64,000 nt of DNA from Branchiostoma floridae (lineage: Eukaryota > Chordata > Leptocardii > Amphioxiformes > Branchiostomatidae): assembly GCF_000003815.2 (NCBI RefSeq), contig NC_049993.1:15498635-15562634 (forward strand), written 5' to 3'. Numbering within the stretch: the first letter of the stretch is position 1; every line of letters starts with the position of its first letter. A program made the translations under genes and the position numbers. The notes below the pieces were generated by a model, which did no database searches, was not told the origin of the DNA, and saw only the letters and a list, made by a program, of their open reading frames with translations. Of the stretch, positions 1-12,100 are shown in pieces.

Positions 1-738
1 GTAGTTCATGACATATTTGTGTCAGCAAAACATAGATGTTATTGTTGCTAACACATTGTTTATTAGTTCTCACTTTGCAAGTGCCATGTTGTTTGTTTGT
101 GCACTATGGGAAGGGGTTTCTCCATTGTGATGTCAAGGTTACCACACGTGGAAAGCACCATGAAATCGGAAACGACATCACAAAGAGTAACCGTTACTAG
201 ACAAGTGTTATATTTTTTAATGAAAACTGCGAAGGATTCAAAACACGTTATATGGACTGTTAATGTGCTGCTGTTAGAGAGAACATTGTTTCTTACTAGA
301 ATTTAGACTATTCTGGTGTAGCTAATTACTAATCAAGCAATGCAGTCCGTTGAACTGTAAATTTGTTAAAAACATAACGTCTGTTGCGTTGCACTGTGAT
401 AAAAGTACATTTCATCATTGTTATACAGGCATATTGCTCTGAACTTTCTGACACTTCATTTTCTTCGCAAGTTTCTTAAGTATACTCTTGTGACTTTCTG
501 TTTGAGAAGAAGTTTCACGAGTGAAAAAAAAATGTACTAAGTACTTTTACGAGGTCTTATTTCATTGCCCTTTTATATTAGGTTTCAATAGGGGAAGAAA
601 CTTTGAGGTTAGCCCAACTCACTGACAGTCTTCTCAAGGGAGCCACCATCTCAAAATTCACTCATATCTTAGTGTTATAAGACATATGCTGTCAAATGCG
701 GACTCAACAACGTCATTTTGACGTTGTTGAATCCTAAC
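1..738. other. no gene recognised (left edge)
   Basis: This AT-rich stretch lies downstream of the minus-strand dioxygenase exon. I searched it for a second exon of that gene (a Cys-Tyr-Asn motif would be expected just after the first exon) and did not find one. The short open frames show no recognisable protein pattern. Confidence 0.5.
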
Positions 739-1103
739 CTGCAATGGTCTCTGAGCCAGACGTAGTTTGGCGGTAGTTTGACCCCTTTGTACTTCAGGAT
801 CAAATGGTCTTCAAACTCCAAAGTCTTTGCCTCGAAGATGGTAGCCTCCTTCGCCCTTTCCTCTCTCACACTTGTGAATGTGCGACATAGGCTGGTATTA
901 CTGTACAAAAGTGTACTTGTTGAAGGAGCTAGACGTCTTGTGAGCTTTTCTTTATGCAGACTTGCACTTTGTGACGCAAGAAAGCCGAAAGAAGTATTGC
1001 GAGCTGAGGTCAGACTCTGAGAAATTCTGGTAGAAGACCTTACCAAGCCTCTAAGATACATGGTGAAGATGATAATGCATGAAGACTTAGATGTTGCTCT
1101 CAT
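739..1103 (-). CDS. TMLHE: trimethyllysine dioxygenase-like protein, first coding exon (partial)
   Basis: The exon encodes an Arg/Ser-rich N-terminus like a mitochondrial presequence, then FEDHLILKYKGVKLPPNYVW and LRDHCR. This matches the N-terminal beta domain of the gamma-butyrobetaine/trimethyllysine dioxygenase family, where the signature Y-V-W-L-R-D-H-C-R precedes a Cys-Tyr-Asn zinc-site region. The TMLHE enzyme is a mitochondrial Fe(II)/2-oxoglutarate oxygenase that hydroxylates trimethyllysine in the first step of carnitine synthesis. The ATG at 1101-1103 is the first Met; a second in-frame Met (codon 15, near 1061) begins a more classical presequence. The open frame continues past the Arg codon, but the family similarity stops exactly at a good splice donor (CAG|GTTAGG, intron from 738 downward). 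The catalytic HxD...H domain is not visible, so the gene either continues off the left edge or is a fragment. BBOX1 is the alternative family member; the DHCR form favours TMLHE. Confidence 0.65.
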
Positions 1104-1736
1104 GCAGCTTACCTTCCTGTAAGTAAGGCACTGGAATTCCAGTATTGGACTGCCGTCAGCACTCGATTTCAGTGCTGAACTCGCGGTGGGGCCTCAGTTC
1201 GCGACTGGGCCTCAGAGAGTTATACCCCCTCACATGTAGCGAAAATCGATCGGACGACAAGTCTGCGAGCTCTAAATTGACCCTGACTGGAAGGGGGGTT
1301 TTACTGTAGCAATGGTCTTTGTCAGAAGGTATATTATGTGGCCTTGTACGTGTGGTTTTGTTGTGTGATTTGATTTCATGAACGTTGCAACATCTCAGCG
1401 GATTCTTGTGTTGATTTTTGGCATGTCTTCAAGACACATCGGAGTCGAAATAAGATTAAAAAAGGCAAAACATACCTCGGAACCGTGCCGCGAACCTCTG
1501 CGTAAGTTGTCAAGCAAAGTGTCAAGAAATAGGTGGCCCTATAGGGCGATTCTAAGCCTTGATATACCGGTTTTATCAACTCTGAGCAAAAGGCTAGGCA
1601 TAGTCACGTGTTCTGGCGCCATTTATAAATCTTTCTAAAGTCCGACTAATCTCATGTTGCGCCACTTTACAATTCACGCAGGGGCCTGTTATAAGACACC
1701 GCCCTGGGCTTTAGGACAGACATTATATTTTGGCCT
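1104..1736. other. upstream region of the dioxygenase exon, no gene recognised
   Basis: This is probably promoter and 5' UTR or intron DNA for the minus-strand dioxygenase exon. It includes an E-box (CACGTG near 1604). The open frames here encode nothing I recognise. Confidence 0.35.
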
Positions 1737-1903
1737 AATCTCCAAGCAGATCTTGCGGTGGTTTAAGACAGTAACATAAACTGGGGGAGAAATTTAGCCG
1801 GCAGAGTAGTCTACCGCGGTGGAATAAAACTCCTCTACCGGCTAAACTCCTTCAGCAGCTTATATTACTGCCTTAAAACCATTGTAAGATCTGCTTGGAG
1901 ATT
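1737..1903. mobile_element. MITE with ~40-bp terminal inverted repeats (family A)
   Basis: The left end AATCTCCAAGCAGATCTT is repeated inverted at the right end (AAGATCTGCTTGGAGATT), with imperfect pairing continuing for about 40 bp. The 167-bp element has no coding potential. A second copy with the same termini lies at 61849-62028. The termini of the 31769-31961 element (CTCTAAGCAGAGG / CCTCTGCTTGGAG) look related. It is a non-autonomous DNA transposon; the superfamily was not identified. Confidence 0.8.
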
Positions 1904-2250
1904 AAATTTGGCATACCCATAGGAGCCCAACATGAGAAGTACTGAAAGAGGACATTTTAACCCTATTCAGACAGTGCATTTTTGTTTTTTGAGACCCGCT
2001 TTTGTGATTCCTACAACTCCTAAACGGCTTATTGCATTGCCACCAGAGAATGGTGCAGACGTTGATGTAAAGAAAAACAAGAAATTCAGATTCAGCTTTA
2101 TTCCTGGATGACTTGGCATGTGTATACACATGAAATGCGTCATCAGTCACAGAATCAACTTTAAAACATTAATGCATTTACAACATTTAAAATTAGACAG
2201 TAATCGGATTAAAAAAAAATAGACATGACAGAATCAACATTCTTTACCGA
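1904..2250. other. no gene recognised
   Basis: This is a short intergenic stretch between a MITE and a LINE fragment. I see nothing coding in it. Confidence 0.4.
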
Positions 2251-2645
2251 TCAACTAGCACTTTCGTACAGCAATCTTACAGAGCGGGGTGCAAATGACA
2301 GTTCATGTCTATTCGTTTTACTTCTAGATGCCCTGTATCGGGCTTCCCGACGAAGACTGTACGAACTGTCCTGAGGTGAAGTAAAGAACTCCCTCAGCGG
2401 AGAGCTACTGTCCCGCAGTATGTCTTGTAGAGTCTTCAGCGTCGCTGCGTCCCGTCTGTCTGATAGTGAGGGCAGAGAGTCAGATGGGATACCAATGATT
2501 CTAAGACAGCGCCTCTGCATGGCTTCTATCTTGTCTGACAGGTGTTTCGGCAGTCCTCCCCACACCGGACTGGCATACTCCAGTAATGGGCGTAGGAATG
2601 TTAGGTAAATCTGGAGCAAGACATCAGTAGGGAGACCAGCCTTCT
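2251..2645 (-). mobile_element. non-LTR retrotransposon (LINE) fragment, C-terminal end of reverse transcriptase ORF
   Basis: The minus-strand reading includes GLPTDVLLQIYLTFLRPLLE followed by YASPVWGGLPKHLSDKIEAM. This is the characteristic C-terminal end of LINE ORF2 proteins, just after the reverse transcriptase. The frame stays open to a stop near 2251, but the 5' portion (palm domain, endonuclease) is absent, so this is a 5'-truncated dead copy. Confidence 0.85.
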
Positions 2646-4897
2646 TGATTGTGATCGTGAGGATGCCATGTTACGTCATTATGATGCCATGTTATGTGAT
2701 TTGCTGGAATCATTAAAAAATATATTCATAGAAAACATGGAGATATGCAGCAAAAATGTAACAGCAAATGTAGATAACTAAAGAAAAATGTTTGCTGCGA
2801 CGTCTGTTGTCAAGAGCATCATCAGTACGTCAATTTACACCAAAAAGTGACGTCATACATATGCAACTAGTTGGGGTCTGCCATTTTTTTGTTCGCGAAT
2901 ATGATTTTCAAAATTACATTCTTTCAGAAAATAATGACGAAAGACAACAAATAGACTAAAACGTTTATTTATATGTTTATGAAGTTGCATTTTAAAGATG
3001 AAATGACTGTATGTAGTACTTTAATTTTACAAATTATTTATGGAAGTATATAAAGTGTATTCCTTCCTGAACTAAATTTTATATAATCGACAATGACAAT
3101 ATTGCATCCGTTCACAATTCAACACTATTTACATAAAAGTTGTAAATTTTTGTCTTCGAATATGAAAAGAGTCGAAAGGTATACGTACATTGTACATTCT
3201 TGAGAATTGGACAAATGAGGATAAGATATTGTGCTTCTTCGATACTGTTAGACATTTTCTTTGTCCGAAATGGGACAACGTTTATTATTGTTTCCTGTAA
3301 CAATAAAACAAGTTGATAACTTAAAGGCGTGAAAACCAAGTTGCCACAAATCGTAATTGTTACAACTGCCGTACAATAGTGTTTTATCTATTCATAATAT
3401 AATAGAGAGTATGTGATTATTTTAACACATTCAGTGAAATATCTCTTCTCATTTTGTTTAACTAACAAACAAAACATCAAACATACTAAAGAGATGAAGA
3501 CAAGATGACGGTGATGATGAAGATAAGACAAGATGACGGCGAACTCTTATTATATACAACTTTTAAAAAGTTTAAAAGATAATCGATGTGTAAGTCTAAA
3601 CTCCAAAAGTCAATAAAAAGATACACATGTAACTAATAACGTTTAGTTGCCACTTTGTTGTTTTGTTTTCGAGAACAGTTACATCAGGTTGATAAGTCAC
3701 TAAACAACAGCAGTTTTTGTAAACAAACAAGTGATTTATAATGTATTGACGTTTCGTGGCCTTAAAAATGTATGCGTAATATCTACTAAATGTTTTTGAC
3801 CGAATTGTAAACACAGAGTTTCTAAAAGTAATGTAAATACTACTTGCACGGTATTTGTAAGCAGCGACAACTTTGTTGCAGTGCAATATACACCAGTTAA
3901 AATTACCATGAATTCCTTGTGTACAAAGAATCTTTTTTTTCTTTAGTTTCTAGTGTTGACCGAGATTTCACAATATACAAGAGAAGAGTAAATACATCTA
4001 GAACCTAGATATTTTCATTCTGTCGAGCCTTCACTTGTTCACTGTCGAGCCTTCAATATAGTTGTCGAGTACCTCTTGAAGTTGATATGCTGTGGACGAA
4101 TTTGTTCTGAAAAAAAGATGTGTAATATTATTAGATTTATACATTCTACCATAAGAATCATTGTCGTCGGCATTGCATTCAGTGATTGCAATTATCAAAG
4201 AACTTATCACTTTTTCTTGCTCTCAATTCAGATCGACATTCTAATGTGATTAGAAATCATTACTAAATAATCAGCAAATAGACATTCTTGTAAGCATTTT
4301 TCAGTTGTAGACAATGGCAAGGCATTGAAGATATGGTCTAAAATAGAGTATATTTTCATTTCTCACTGCATACAGAAAAGACGTCAAACACATCAAATAG
4401 CTTAAGTAGAGTTAGATGTAGATTAGACTTTATTTTTCTATAGATCTGATTTTCCTTCTCTGCTAAGCGTACAATTATGTAGACCACTACTTTTCTTTAT
4501 CTGCAATTAGCCTTCGGGCATGAATTTGCAATAAAGATTATTACTAGCATTTTCAGAGTTAACAAAATTTATTTGCCATTTTCCATGTGCATATGTATTG
4601 CATTACTGTAATGTTTGAAATTCGAACGTTTGAATGAACCAATTCATCATCATCATAAATATGTCACTTACTCGTCATAGAGCGGGTTCACGACACAACG
4701 GAAGTAACTGCCCCTAGAAAATTTCAGAAAGAGCATATCACTATATTTTCGAAGAAAACTTTTGTCTACAATTTACGACAACGTTCAAATCCGAACTCTC
4801 AATTTGGACTGCACAGTAAGTCAATAAATGCGAAATAAAATAAGTCAGTTTTTTTTCCGAAAATAGTTTCATCAGGTTGGTAGAATATAGGATAAAG
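2646..4897. other. AT-rich intergenic DNA
   Basis: I see no convincing exons on either strand. The longest open frames (minus 3112-3339 and 3596-3886) have compositions expected by chance in AT-rich DNA and no family pattern. There is a short direct repeat TCGAGCCTTCA at about 4023-4055. Confidence 0.5.
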
Positions 4898-5080
4898 GAG
4901 AATTCTTATTACACAACCAGTAGGTATTTACATTGCTTTCGTTTCGATGCACCACCTACATCGGCTACATATAGCGGTTAGAAGCAGAACTCCAGTTAGA
5001 ATCTCTGACGAGGGTGTCTGAGAGACATCGAAATGTAACAAATGTACTAAGTATCTACTGGTTGTGTAATAAGAATTCTC
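4898..5080. mobile_element. MITE with ~27-bp near-perfect (about 50-bp imperfect) terminal inverted repeats
   Basis: The left end GAGAATTCTTATTACACAAC is mirrored at 5080 as GTTGTGTAATAAGAATTCTC. Weaker pairing continues inward to a shared TTTCGATG motif. The element is 183 bp and non-coding. The target duplication is unclear. Confidence 0.8.
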
Positions 5081-5414
5081 ATTAGTCCAATACTAGTCAG
5101 TGTAAGTCAGTGAAAACTGACAGGCCAGGCGCTCCATCGTACACGCGTGTTGAAAACGTTGTTAACTAACAAGTATGTAAAATTATCAAACCTTTTGTTG
5201 AACCTGCCATACGGATCGAATTCTTGCTCGAGCTCCGACTTCTCCGACTGGCAATCGTAGTCCTTGGTGTAGCTAGAACAGGAAGATCTGATTTTAATAC
5301 TTTTCAACATACGGGGAGAGATATAAGTATTTTTTCAATTGTTAGTGTAATGTTCGACATATATGTGCTCGTTGCTTGTTTGATTTACATTATGAGCGAT
5401 TTTTTGGATTTTTT

Positions 5415-5429
5415 TTTATTTGATTTATT
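5415..5429 (-). promoter_or_regulatory. candidate poly(A) signals for the EGF/mucin gene
   Basis: Two AATAAA hexamers on the minus strand (plus-strand TTTATT at 5415-5420 and 5424-5429) lie about 525 bp past the stop codon. The position is plausible but nothing else confirms use. Confidence 0.3.
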
Positions 5430-5452
5430 CGGCTGTACTATGTATAATCATG

Positions 5453-5515
5453 AGAAATACAGCCAGGGCTACCCAACTAGCCTGAGGCTATTATCAAGGG
5501 CTAGCCCTGGTAACA
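5453..5515. repeat. dispersed hairpin repeat
   Basis: CCAGGGCTA and its inverted copy TAGCCCTGG form a short hairpin. The stretch GAAATACAGCCAGGGCTAC and the following ~15 bases recur at 38093-38127, so this is an interspersed repeat. Confidence 0.6.
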
Positions 5516-5952
5516 TTACAATATACGTTATACAATAGTATACAGTATACAACAGTATTAACGATACATGTAACTTTGACTACAGAGGTGATCCGTGTTT
5601 ACAGCTTGACTAGCAGTCGTACGATCTAGAATGTCAGTCTATGATACAAATGATATTACTCGGTTATCTATATAAGGCTAGTTAGTCAGCGATTAACACG
5701 TTTGAACGCTATAATGTATACGTACTACAGTGCAGATCGTTCAGTAGGAACAGTAGTTGTTGGAGTAAATGAAAATTGACGATCGTGCGGATCTCATTCA
5801 TACAATCAAATCCACATGGCCTTAAGGTCAGAGGGCTAGTAGTGTCTATAGACGAAAACTAGTTAACACAAACCAACACCAATTCTCTATCTTATTACCA
5901 AAATGGGTTCTAAAGTTCTATACCACAAGGAAAATTATGATAATAAATTATA

Positions 5953-6115
5953 TTAGACTAACTTTTTTCTACGCAGGACGACGCAAACGGTCAACAAGAA
6001 AGCGAGGAACACGACAGCAGCGGCGCCCCCCGCGATGACGTAAACAGCCCAAGATGGCCACTGTGAGGAATCCTTAACTCCCGTACACGTACTGGTCCCG
6101 TCATCTTTCATACAC
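5953..6115 (-). other. last exon: juxtamembrane segment, transmembrane helix, short tail
   Basis: The exon enters in phase 2 and reads [19 protein letters not shown], then a hydrophobic helix ([20 protein letters not shown]) and a basic stop-transfer end, LRRKKLV-stop. The cytoplasmic tail is only about seven residues, too short for a signalling motif. Two Cys lie just outside the membrane. The acceptor is TTTGCAG|G. Confidence 0.85.
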
Positions 6116-9100
6116 CTGCAAATGAATACCATTAAATACACCATCATTGTTAGCACGAAACTAATTGATTTATTCTAGACGAACGTTTCAGTGAACGTAT
6201 GCCACCTTTCTTAGGGCAATACTGACTTGTTCTGTCACGTAGTACAAGTAGCACAGAACATTTGTTGGAAGCAGCACCCATCTATAGGGGACATTTATGG
6301 TGATCTTCCGCGGGTTTCTCACAGACTCAGACAGAGACGGGCACAGTTTGCTGGACACTGCCTTCGGGCTAGTGAGGAGGTAATCTCCTCGCTCCTCTTG
6401 TGGAGACCCCGCGGAAAAACTTATTCCCGGAAGCTGACCTTCCCGAGGCTGCTCTCCAGGGATACCGGGCTAGCGGAGGAGGACCTGGGAGCGGTCATGT
6501 CAGACAGGAAGGCGTGGGCTGAAGAAGTGCATGGACTTACCTCGCCCCCTCCGGGGGTCGACTAGTGATGATGAGTGAGTACAAGTAGGTGTCGCTGCTA
6601 ACAGATGTGGTCTAGACGTAAAGTATTGGAAAACATATTCTACGCCACAGAAATTACAACGAGGTAGGCGACAAACTTTGACTGAAGCGTTCCTCTTCAA
6701 TGAAACACATAGCTGTGTACAAATAAATTTGTTATTCTGTGACTCGTGAATCTGACAAAAGTATTTAAGATCAACGCTTTGGAGTACAGACGACTCTAAT
6801 TAATTACATAACAATTGGAGCCTTAGCACAGTTTACCCTATAGGCACAACGTTAGCGGTATCAGGGGATTTAAAAAAGGTTCCTGGCCAAATAGCCTGTT
6901 GTTGTGTCCCACGAACCTCTAATATGTGATATTTACCAAATTGAATACATGATCATATTATGGGTCAAACATACTGCCGTAATGCCGGCACCTGACCCTC
7001 TGAATAACTGTCACTTTTACCAATTACAAAATGTGGCAAACATCGGTGGCATTAGAGGATAATTCAAATTCAGGACCTTCGGGTTCTGGATCCAACATCC
7101 TGCCCCTACGCTACACGACCCTTTCAATGAACCGTTGGGTAACGTCGGTGAATTTGAACCCAGAACCTCAGGGTTTGGGGACAAATATATCCTTATGCCA
7201 AACAACCCTTATATTTACCAATTGGAAAAGTCGGGTAATTAAAATGCACGTACAATGAGTCCACTTGGATCCCCAGTGAGTTGTTCTTGCTCGTGATGTT
7301 GCTGAGGGCTAAAAGGAAAACATCTCGGACCTGTAAATCGGTAACGTCCACCGTGTCCTGACGCAAGTTCACCTCGTAGTCTGCGATGACACTCCCCTTC
7401 CGGAATCTGGTGATCACCACACTGACGATGTCTTCTGCTAGATAGCTTTCTTGTAGGTACAACCATATCTAATAATATCAAATAACAAAACAAAAAGCTC
7501 AATTACAAATGTCTTGGCATTCAGGTAACAGTCTAGAAGAAAAATGGCATCAAGAAATTTCTGTCTTTTTTCTTGTTGGACTGTAAAATGACTGATGTTC
7601 TTTTGTATCTGTAGGTAGGTAGTTGTATATGATTTGCGTGTGGGAAATAAGGCAAGCTCATTGATGTTAAAAATCAAGACGCCACCAATAGTGGAAATGT
7701 GGGTCCATTTTAACAGACTAGACAATTCAATTGGGTTAGTAGGTCAAGGAGCGACATTTCGTAAGAGAATTGACCTGACAAATGTTCAAGCAGAAATTCG
7801 GCTCGTTTTTGTCAGATTTATTTGGTTATCGTTTCTTCATGTCCGTCAGCCAAATAGAACAACAAGAACACATAACAAGGCTTCAAAAATAGCGTAGCCT
7901 AACCTATGCTTGGAGAGTAAGAATAAATACATTCATATGGTGACTGACCGTTTCTGTCAATTGAGAGGCCAGAGATGTAAACTCTTCAGATGTAGGATTG
8001 TTGAGTTCCTCGGTGAACTCTATGTTCACCATGGTGACTTCGAAGAAAAAGGTTGGTGGACCTATAAAACAAACAAGGCGAGAATCAACTAATACCATCG
8101 TCAAGCAAGACTCTATTGAGTAACAAAAAGCCCTCAATTCATTGCCAAGCATTAGAAATTAGAAATACGGCATAATAACGCATGCAGAAATGATAATAAT
8201 AGTGTCATCCACTTGCTTTTTTTAGGTTTCCAGAGAATTTTTCGGGACCAATAAGTTACTTTTTTTTTAGCAACATAACGTTAAGTGTCATTTTAAATTG
8301 GCTATAAGGTACCTTTGTCAATGACCCGCTTTCTATCTGTGAAGTGTTGACCTATCACATGCATGCATCAATTTCAATTTCAGGTTTGATACAGATAGAA
8401 TATGAATCAAAATGAATATAGGAGGATAGATTCTTACGTTCGGCTGTAACAAAACTTGACTGCGTCTGTTGTACAGTGGATTTGAATGTCGCGGACGGCT
8501 TCGTGAATGCTCCCGGCGTTGTCTGCGGTTTTACATCTTCCGTGAACATTTCGGTTGATTTTGTTGTTTGTAAGTAAGAAGTGGAAGAGTCTGCTGTTGT
8601 GTACTGTACACCCTCTGTAGTCACATGTACGTCCTCAGTGGTAGTTAGAGGCGCAGTGGTTGATGAGAGAGTAGAGGCAAAGATAGAAGAGTAGGTTTCC
8701 GTGACTGCAGTGGTAGTGTAAGCTGTTGTTTCAACTTCTGTTGAGGGTATGGAAGTGGTCAGAGGTGCAGTAGTTGTTAGATAAGTAGAGGTAAGGAGTG
8801 AGGTGTGGATTTCTTCATCCGTCGTGGTATGGTAGACCGTTGTTGTTTCCAAGCTTTCTGTTGTTGTTGGTTCAGATGTTGTTGGGTTGGGAGCGGTTGT
8901 CTGCTTCGGGTTGGTAGTTGGTTTGGCTGTCGTCATGGTAGTGTGTTCCATGGTCGTGGCTATCATCGTGGTAGAATGAATCTCTGTAGTAGACACTAAA
9001 ATGAAATCATAGTTGATATGTTCAATATATTAGTAATAACTTATAGATGATCAATGTCTTTGATACATTTGTAAATATCTTTCACTGTCCATCATAGATA

Positions 9101-12100
9101 TATGTATATGTTTAAAAGTATAACAAGGTTGATCTTACCTACCGTCTCTTTAGGTACCGATCAAAAATTGACCTGTTTAGGCCTTTGAACGCCAGATAAA
9201 TCCGTCTGGGTTAAATAATTTCGCTGTATGTATGTATGTTTGTATGTATGTCTACTGGGTAGGTAGGTATAGCCTGAGTACATTTCACCGTAGTGACCGC
9301 TGGCTCAAAACTTTCGTTTGCTAACCACGGGTAGCAAACGAAAGTATTAAGCCAGTGGTTGTTACGGGGGATGGTACTTAGGCTAAAGTAGGTAATTAAC
9401 TATATACTATGTATCCATGTATGTATGTATGTACGAGTAAAGACATACCTTTGAAGAAATGTGTGTATTTCTGTGTGCTACTGTGTCACTAAGACACTCT
9501 TTTACTTTTCTTGGTCTTCTGTCAGAAGCACTGTGCTACGTTTCTAGTGGTCCTTCTAGCGGCGAGCAAAGTATGCTCTTAACTATGGTCTGTAGCGAAG
9601 TGTGATTCTTGTTTTTTCCTTTAGTTACTTGCCGGCAATTAAAAGTTAAAAAAACGCAAATGCATTTGCAGATGGCAAACAAGCCATTTAAAGGAGAACT
9701 TTGCGCTCGCGCTGGCTCTAGCAAACTTGTTCGCAGGGAGCACAATAAAGAAAGTGAAGCGAAAGTTTGCCAAGCAAGGACAGTGAGGATAGAATAAAGT
9801 TAAAAGCATTCAAAAAAGATGCCATATGATTGTTCTACAACATTCTTACAGATATTTTTAACAACCATTGAATAGGTATCAATTCACATAGGGATAATTT
9901 ACCTTCGGTCTTCATGTATGCATGAAGAAGCTATTTTACCAGATCTTCAAACGATCACTTACGATCTTCACAGTTATCACCTTCCCAGCCGTTCTCACAA
10001 CTACAAGTGTAGCTCGCTACACCGTCTGTACAGGTGCCGTGTGTACAGGGGGAGGCCGCGCAGTCGTCTATGTCTGTAAAATAGAAACAAAGGATTTTAA
10101 AGACCTACATGTATAAAGGCATATTAGTGTTAAACATAACTGAATCACTATCAAGACGATGTATATTTAAAGATATTTCTGTATAATCTATACTAAAGAG
10201 GAACTATTTACCCTGGTCACAGTTTTGGCCTTCCCAGCCGTTCTCACAACTACAAGTGTAGCTCGCTACACCGTCTGTACAGGTGCCGTGTGAACAGGGG
10301 GAGGACGCGCAGTCGTTTATGTCTGGATAAATATACATGACAGATCACAGGTCAGGTATTAGTTTCTGAAAATAAGTCCATTTAGATAAGTCCATTCTTA
10401 ATTGAAATTATATCCGTCTCGTAAAAATCATGGGTGATTTATCTTTGGCCTCTATTTATACGTACGCAAGACAAAAATATGTCATAATATAATCAAACGA
10501 TCACTTACTTTGATCACAGTTGTCCCCTTCCCAGCCGTTCTCACAACTACAAGTGTAGCTCGCTACACCGTCTGTACAGATACCGTGTGTACAGGGGTCA
10601 GGACTGCAGTCGTTTATGTCTGAAGAAATATATAAATATTATAATAAATATAATGATACTTTGAAACACCAGGTTACCGTCCTATCTTTCCATGGGACAT
10701 GTATACGGAACATATAAGTTAAACTGGGTCTCAACATAAAAAATTACTTACTTTGATCACAGTTGTCCCCTTCCCAGCCGTTCTCACAACTACAAGTGTA
10801 GCTCGCTACACCGTCTGTACAGGTGCCGTGTGTACAGGGGGAGGCCGAGCAATCGTCTATATCTGATTTAAAGGAATAGTAAAATGTTTATTTTCAAGAT
10901 CATTACACGAAATCTTCTTATCTTTAGACATACATAAGGGATACAAAAACTAAAGAAGATATGGTCTTAGTATGTGTATAAATGGCCACTTACTTTGATC
11001 ACAGTTGTCACCTTCCCAACCGTTCTCACAAGAACACGTGTAGCTCGCTACACCATCAGTGCACGTACCGTGTAGACAGGGGGACCCTACACAGTTATCA
11101 ATGTCTGAAAGAAAAACGATGTTTTATGTAGACAGATATCAATACAACCCTTTTTAAAGCTAGAGCTTCATGTTTCAGACTTTTAGACGAATCGCTAGCT
11201 TAATGTTATATTTGAAAAATATAAGTCTTCTTGTTAGTCATTTACGCTTGAATTAATACGCATTCAAAGTACCATCATATCGCAACGTACGTGTTTAAGA
11301 TTGGGGTTTTCCAGAGGGTGCCATCCATTTGATCATACCAGCACGTTATCATTAAATGGAAAGCATGGACTTGCCGTGTTCAACATTGGCCCACAAAGTA
11401 TGCAATTACTCTCTCTATGCATTTACTAGTGTTACTACTAAATCAACCATATTCTTTCTTTCGTAGATACTTACTATTACTACAGTTGACTCCGCCCCAA
11501 CCGTGCTCACAGGTACAGGTATAACCGGATATTACGTCATTACAGGTGCCGTGTGCACAGGGGTCAGGACTGCAGTCGTCTATATCTGATGGTGAAGAAA
11601 GTACACACTTATAGGAATACTGAAATATGTTACTGACTGCTGTTAAAAGGAAAACATGACATGCTATTAGCAAGCATTAAAAAATCACCTAGAACTTACT
11701 CAAAGAAAGAGGCACAAAGTACTTTATTTATTGCTACTTGAACGTTTGAATTATTTACATGTGCCGCATGCACAGAATAGCGTTTATAGTTTATCTAAAG
11801 ATATGACCGTTTACATGTTTAAACAAGAAGACTTAAGCTATCATTTACCTTGGTCACAGTTGTAACCTTCCCATCCGTTCTCACAACTACAAGTGTAGCT
11901 CGCTACACCGTCTGTACAGGTACCGTGTGTACAAGGGTTGGGACTGCAGTCGTCAATATCTGATGATAAAAAAGTGCAGGAGTTTCTTTGAGTTCGTTGT
12001 AAAGGGATAATATCTCAAACATTTCAGATTTATTGATACACAAAAATTTTGTAGATTGAATGGAGACAACTTGAACATGTTTAAGATAAAGTACGTACTT

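Larger units (their letters stand above)
5081..5952. other. 3' flank of the EGF/mucin gene
   Basis: This is probably the 3' UTR and downstream DNA of the minus-strand gene ending at 5953. It holds candidate poly(A) signals and a small hairpin repeat, and no coding exon that I can see. Confidence 0.45.
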
